From the NCBI GenBank assembly GCA_025331565.1, contig JAFREQ010000043.1:5589001-5653000 (forward strand): a DNA stretch of 64,000 nucleotides, written 5' to 3'. This stretch comes from Holacanthus passer (Eukaryota > Chordata > Actinopteri > Pomacanthidae). Position 1 is the stretch's first letter, and each line of letters begins with the position of its first letter. The notes beneath the pieces were generated by a model, which worked only from the letters and a program-made list of their open reading frames with translations, did no database searches and was not told the origin of the DNA. The position numbers and the translations under genes are program-made. Shown piece by piece: positions 62,701-64,000 of the stretch.

Positions 62701-64000
62701 GGTTATACGAGGAGGATTGAACTTATAGTCCAATTACTACAGATTCAACCCTCCATCGACGAGGAGGAGAAAGAACTTCCAGAATGTACTCGTAGATTGA
62801 AGATCATCTTTTTTTTGGAACAAGCAGCTTCTCCCAAGTTTTAGTTTTGTAGGCCTAATTAAACCTGCAATATGGAAGAATTCAATTTACATGTTTTAAT
62901 TGCGACCTTTAGCTAACATTAGCCTACAAATGTACTCCGCTAACATCAACAAATGACCGGCACCCACCACAACACAGAGTCCAACACAAAGTCCAGTCAA
63001 GTCAAAGCTCAGATCATTGTAAAGCATGTGAAATATGTTGTGATATTGTGGTTTTAGCTGCCTAATGTTAGATATCATTAACTTGTTTGCTAATGCAGAT
63101 ACTAGCTTGCTGATGTAGCAAAACAGAGCCTTGAATGGATAACGTCAGCTAGAGTATCATGACAAACAGTGATGATGACTAATGGAGTGACTTCCAAATG
63201 GAATCAAAAGTATCATGAAGCCAATGGTCCAAATAAAACATAGTAACGTCAGAGAGTAACGTTATTCTAAATATGATTGTATTTCATTTTCCAGCATTTA
63301 ATCTTGAGGATACATGAGCAACGTGATGCTGACTGCAGTTTACTTAACAGCCAGCGGTATCATTAATAATGAGTTGCACATGGTACCTTTAAGTTTGCAC
63401 ACAAATCGGTTCATTTAAAGACTGTGCAAACCAGGGTTTGCAACAGGAAACACTGCTTTCCTTAAAAACTGCTCTCTACAACCAGCAATGTGGAGATTTT
63501 CCTTATCTGAATCGAGGATTTTGGGACAGATGGTGTCATATGCATATCTGTGATACTGAGTTCTAAAAATAAAAATGATTTGACTTCACTTGACTCTAGA
63601 CAGTCTTGGTTTGATCAAAGCCAATTAACCTCATATGTGCTGTGACACTGACTGAACAAGAGATGAAGAAGTTAAATAGCATCTTCTGATCTTACATTTT
63701 TGCATTTAGAGTAAGACAACATCCTGACAACTGATTGAAATTTAGAGAAACGTTGGCTTCACTGTGAAGTAAAATGGATTTTATTTCCTATCCTACACTG
63801 AGAGCCCCTCAGCCCAGACAGAGCAGATTTATATTTTTGTCATTTGAACCATTTGAACTGTGAAGTATAGCAGCCGTACTCTTCCATTACGCACTTGACT
63901 TCAGCTGTTGGACTCTGCTTAATTGGCAGTCTGTCCACAGACATCCTCTGTGGAAGATAATGATGGTTCAGAGAGAAGCTGGATGCAGTTACATGTTCAG
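56788..64000. other. cacng1 intron 1 (partial)
   Basis: 7.2 kb to the window edge with no recognisable exon 1 of cacng1 on the minus strand. Contents are ordinary intron sequence with GT microsatellites (58034-58056, and an imperfect TG run at 60155-60197). A 97-codon Lys/Glu-rich minus-strand frame at 59728-60021 has no recognised family. Confidence 0.6.
58034..58056. repeat. (GT)n microsatellite in cacng1 intron 1
   Basis: A perfect GT run of about 11 units. Confidence 0.95.

Noticed and set aside
1..64000. CRISPR arrays, bacterial operons, rRNA or tRNA genes
   Set aside because: None seen; the window is animal intronic and intergenic DNA, and no cloverleaf-like tRNA sequence was recognised by eye.

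Overview
This is vertebrate nuclear DNA, most likely from a teleost fish and probably a percomorph-type species. The evidence is intron-rich genes with GT/AG splice junctions, fish-type MHC class II exons, many CA/GA/GT microsatellites, and small inverted-repeat transposons of kinds common in spiny-rayed fish. There are no bacterial-type gene arrays. Most open reading frames in the window are chance frames in introns, repeats and low-complexity sequence.

Three genes can be supported, all on the minus strand. (1) pitpnc1 (class II phosphatidylinositol transfer protein, RdgB-beta type): coding exon 1 at 34109-34156, exon 2 at 7017-7165, exon 3 at 4186-4274; the remaining exons lie beyond the left edge. 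Intron 1 is about 27 kb. (2) An MHC class II beta-chain gene lies wholly inside pitpnc1 intron 1, on the same strand: leader exon 19808-19861, beta-1 19453-19719, beta-2 18724-19002, connecting peptide/transmembrane 18505-18636, cytoplasmic tail and stop 18334-18383, with a candidate polyadenylation signal at 17981-17986. Its beta-1 domain lacks two canonical peptide-backbone contacts (W61 and H81), its cytoplasmic tail is unusual, and its leader exon is one nucleotide out of frame at a T8 tract. No alpha-chain partner was seen. (3) cacng1 (skeletal-muscle L-type calcium channel gamma-1 subunit): exons 2-4 at 56713-56787, 54270-54407 and 53641-53873; exon 1 lies beyond the right edge.

The 18.6 kb between the pitpnc1 promoter region (about 34.2-34.8 kb) and the cacng1 3' end holds no recognisable known gene. 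It contains a weak set of phase-compatible exon candidates at 36.2-36.85 kb, three copies of one short inverted-repeat transposon family, a G-quadruplex-type motif, a 0.55 kb purine-rich tract and a degenerate high-copy fish repeat. In human chromosome 17q24 the order is CACNG1-HELZ-PSMD12-PITPNC1 (from memory), so the two ends of that block are conserved here but nothing resembling HELZ or PSMD12 is visible between them.

The genes do not form a pathway. pitpnc1 is a cytosolic lipid-transfer gene, cacng1 a muscle calcium-channel gene, and the class II gene an immune receptor nested in the intron of the first. Exon boundaries were assigned by eye from splice consensus, reading-frame continuity and remembered family sequences; no alignment or database search was run.
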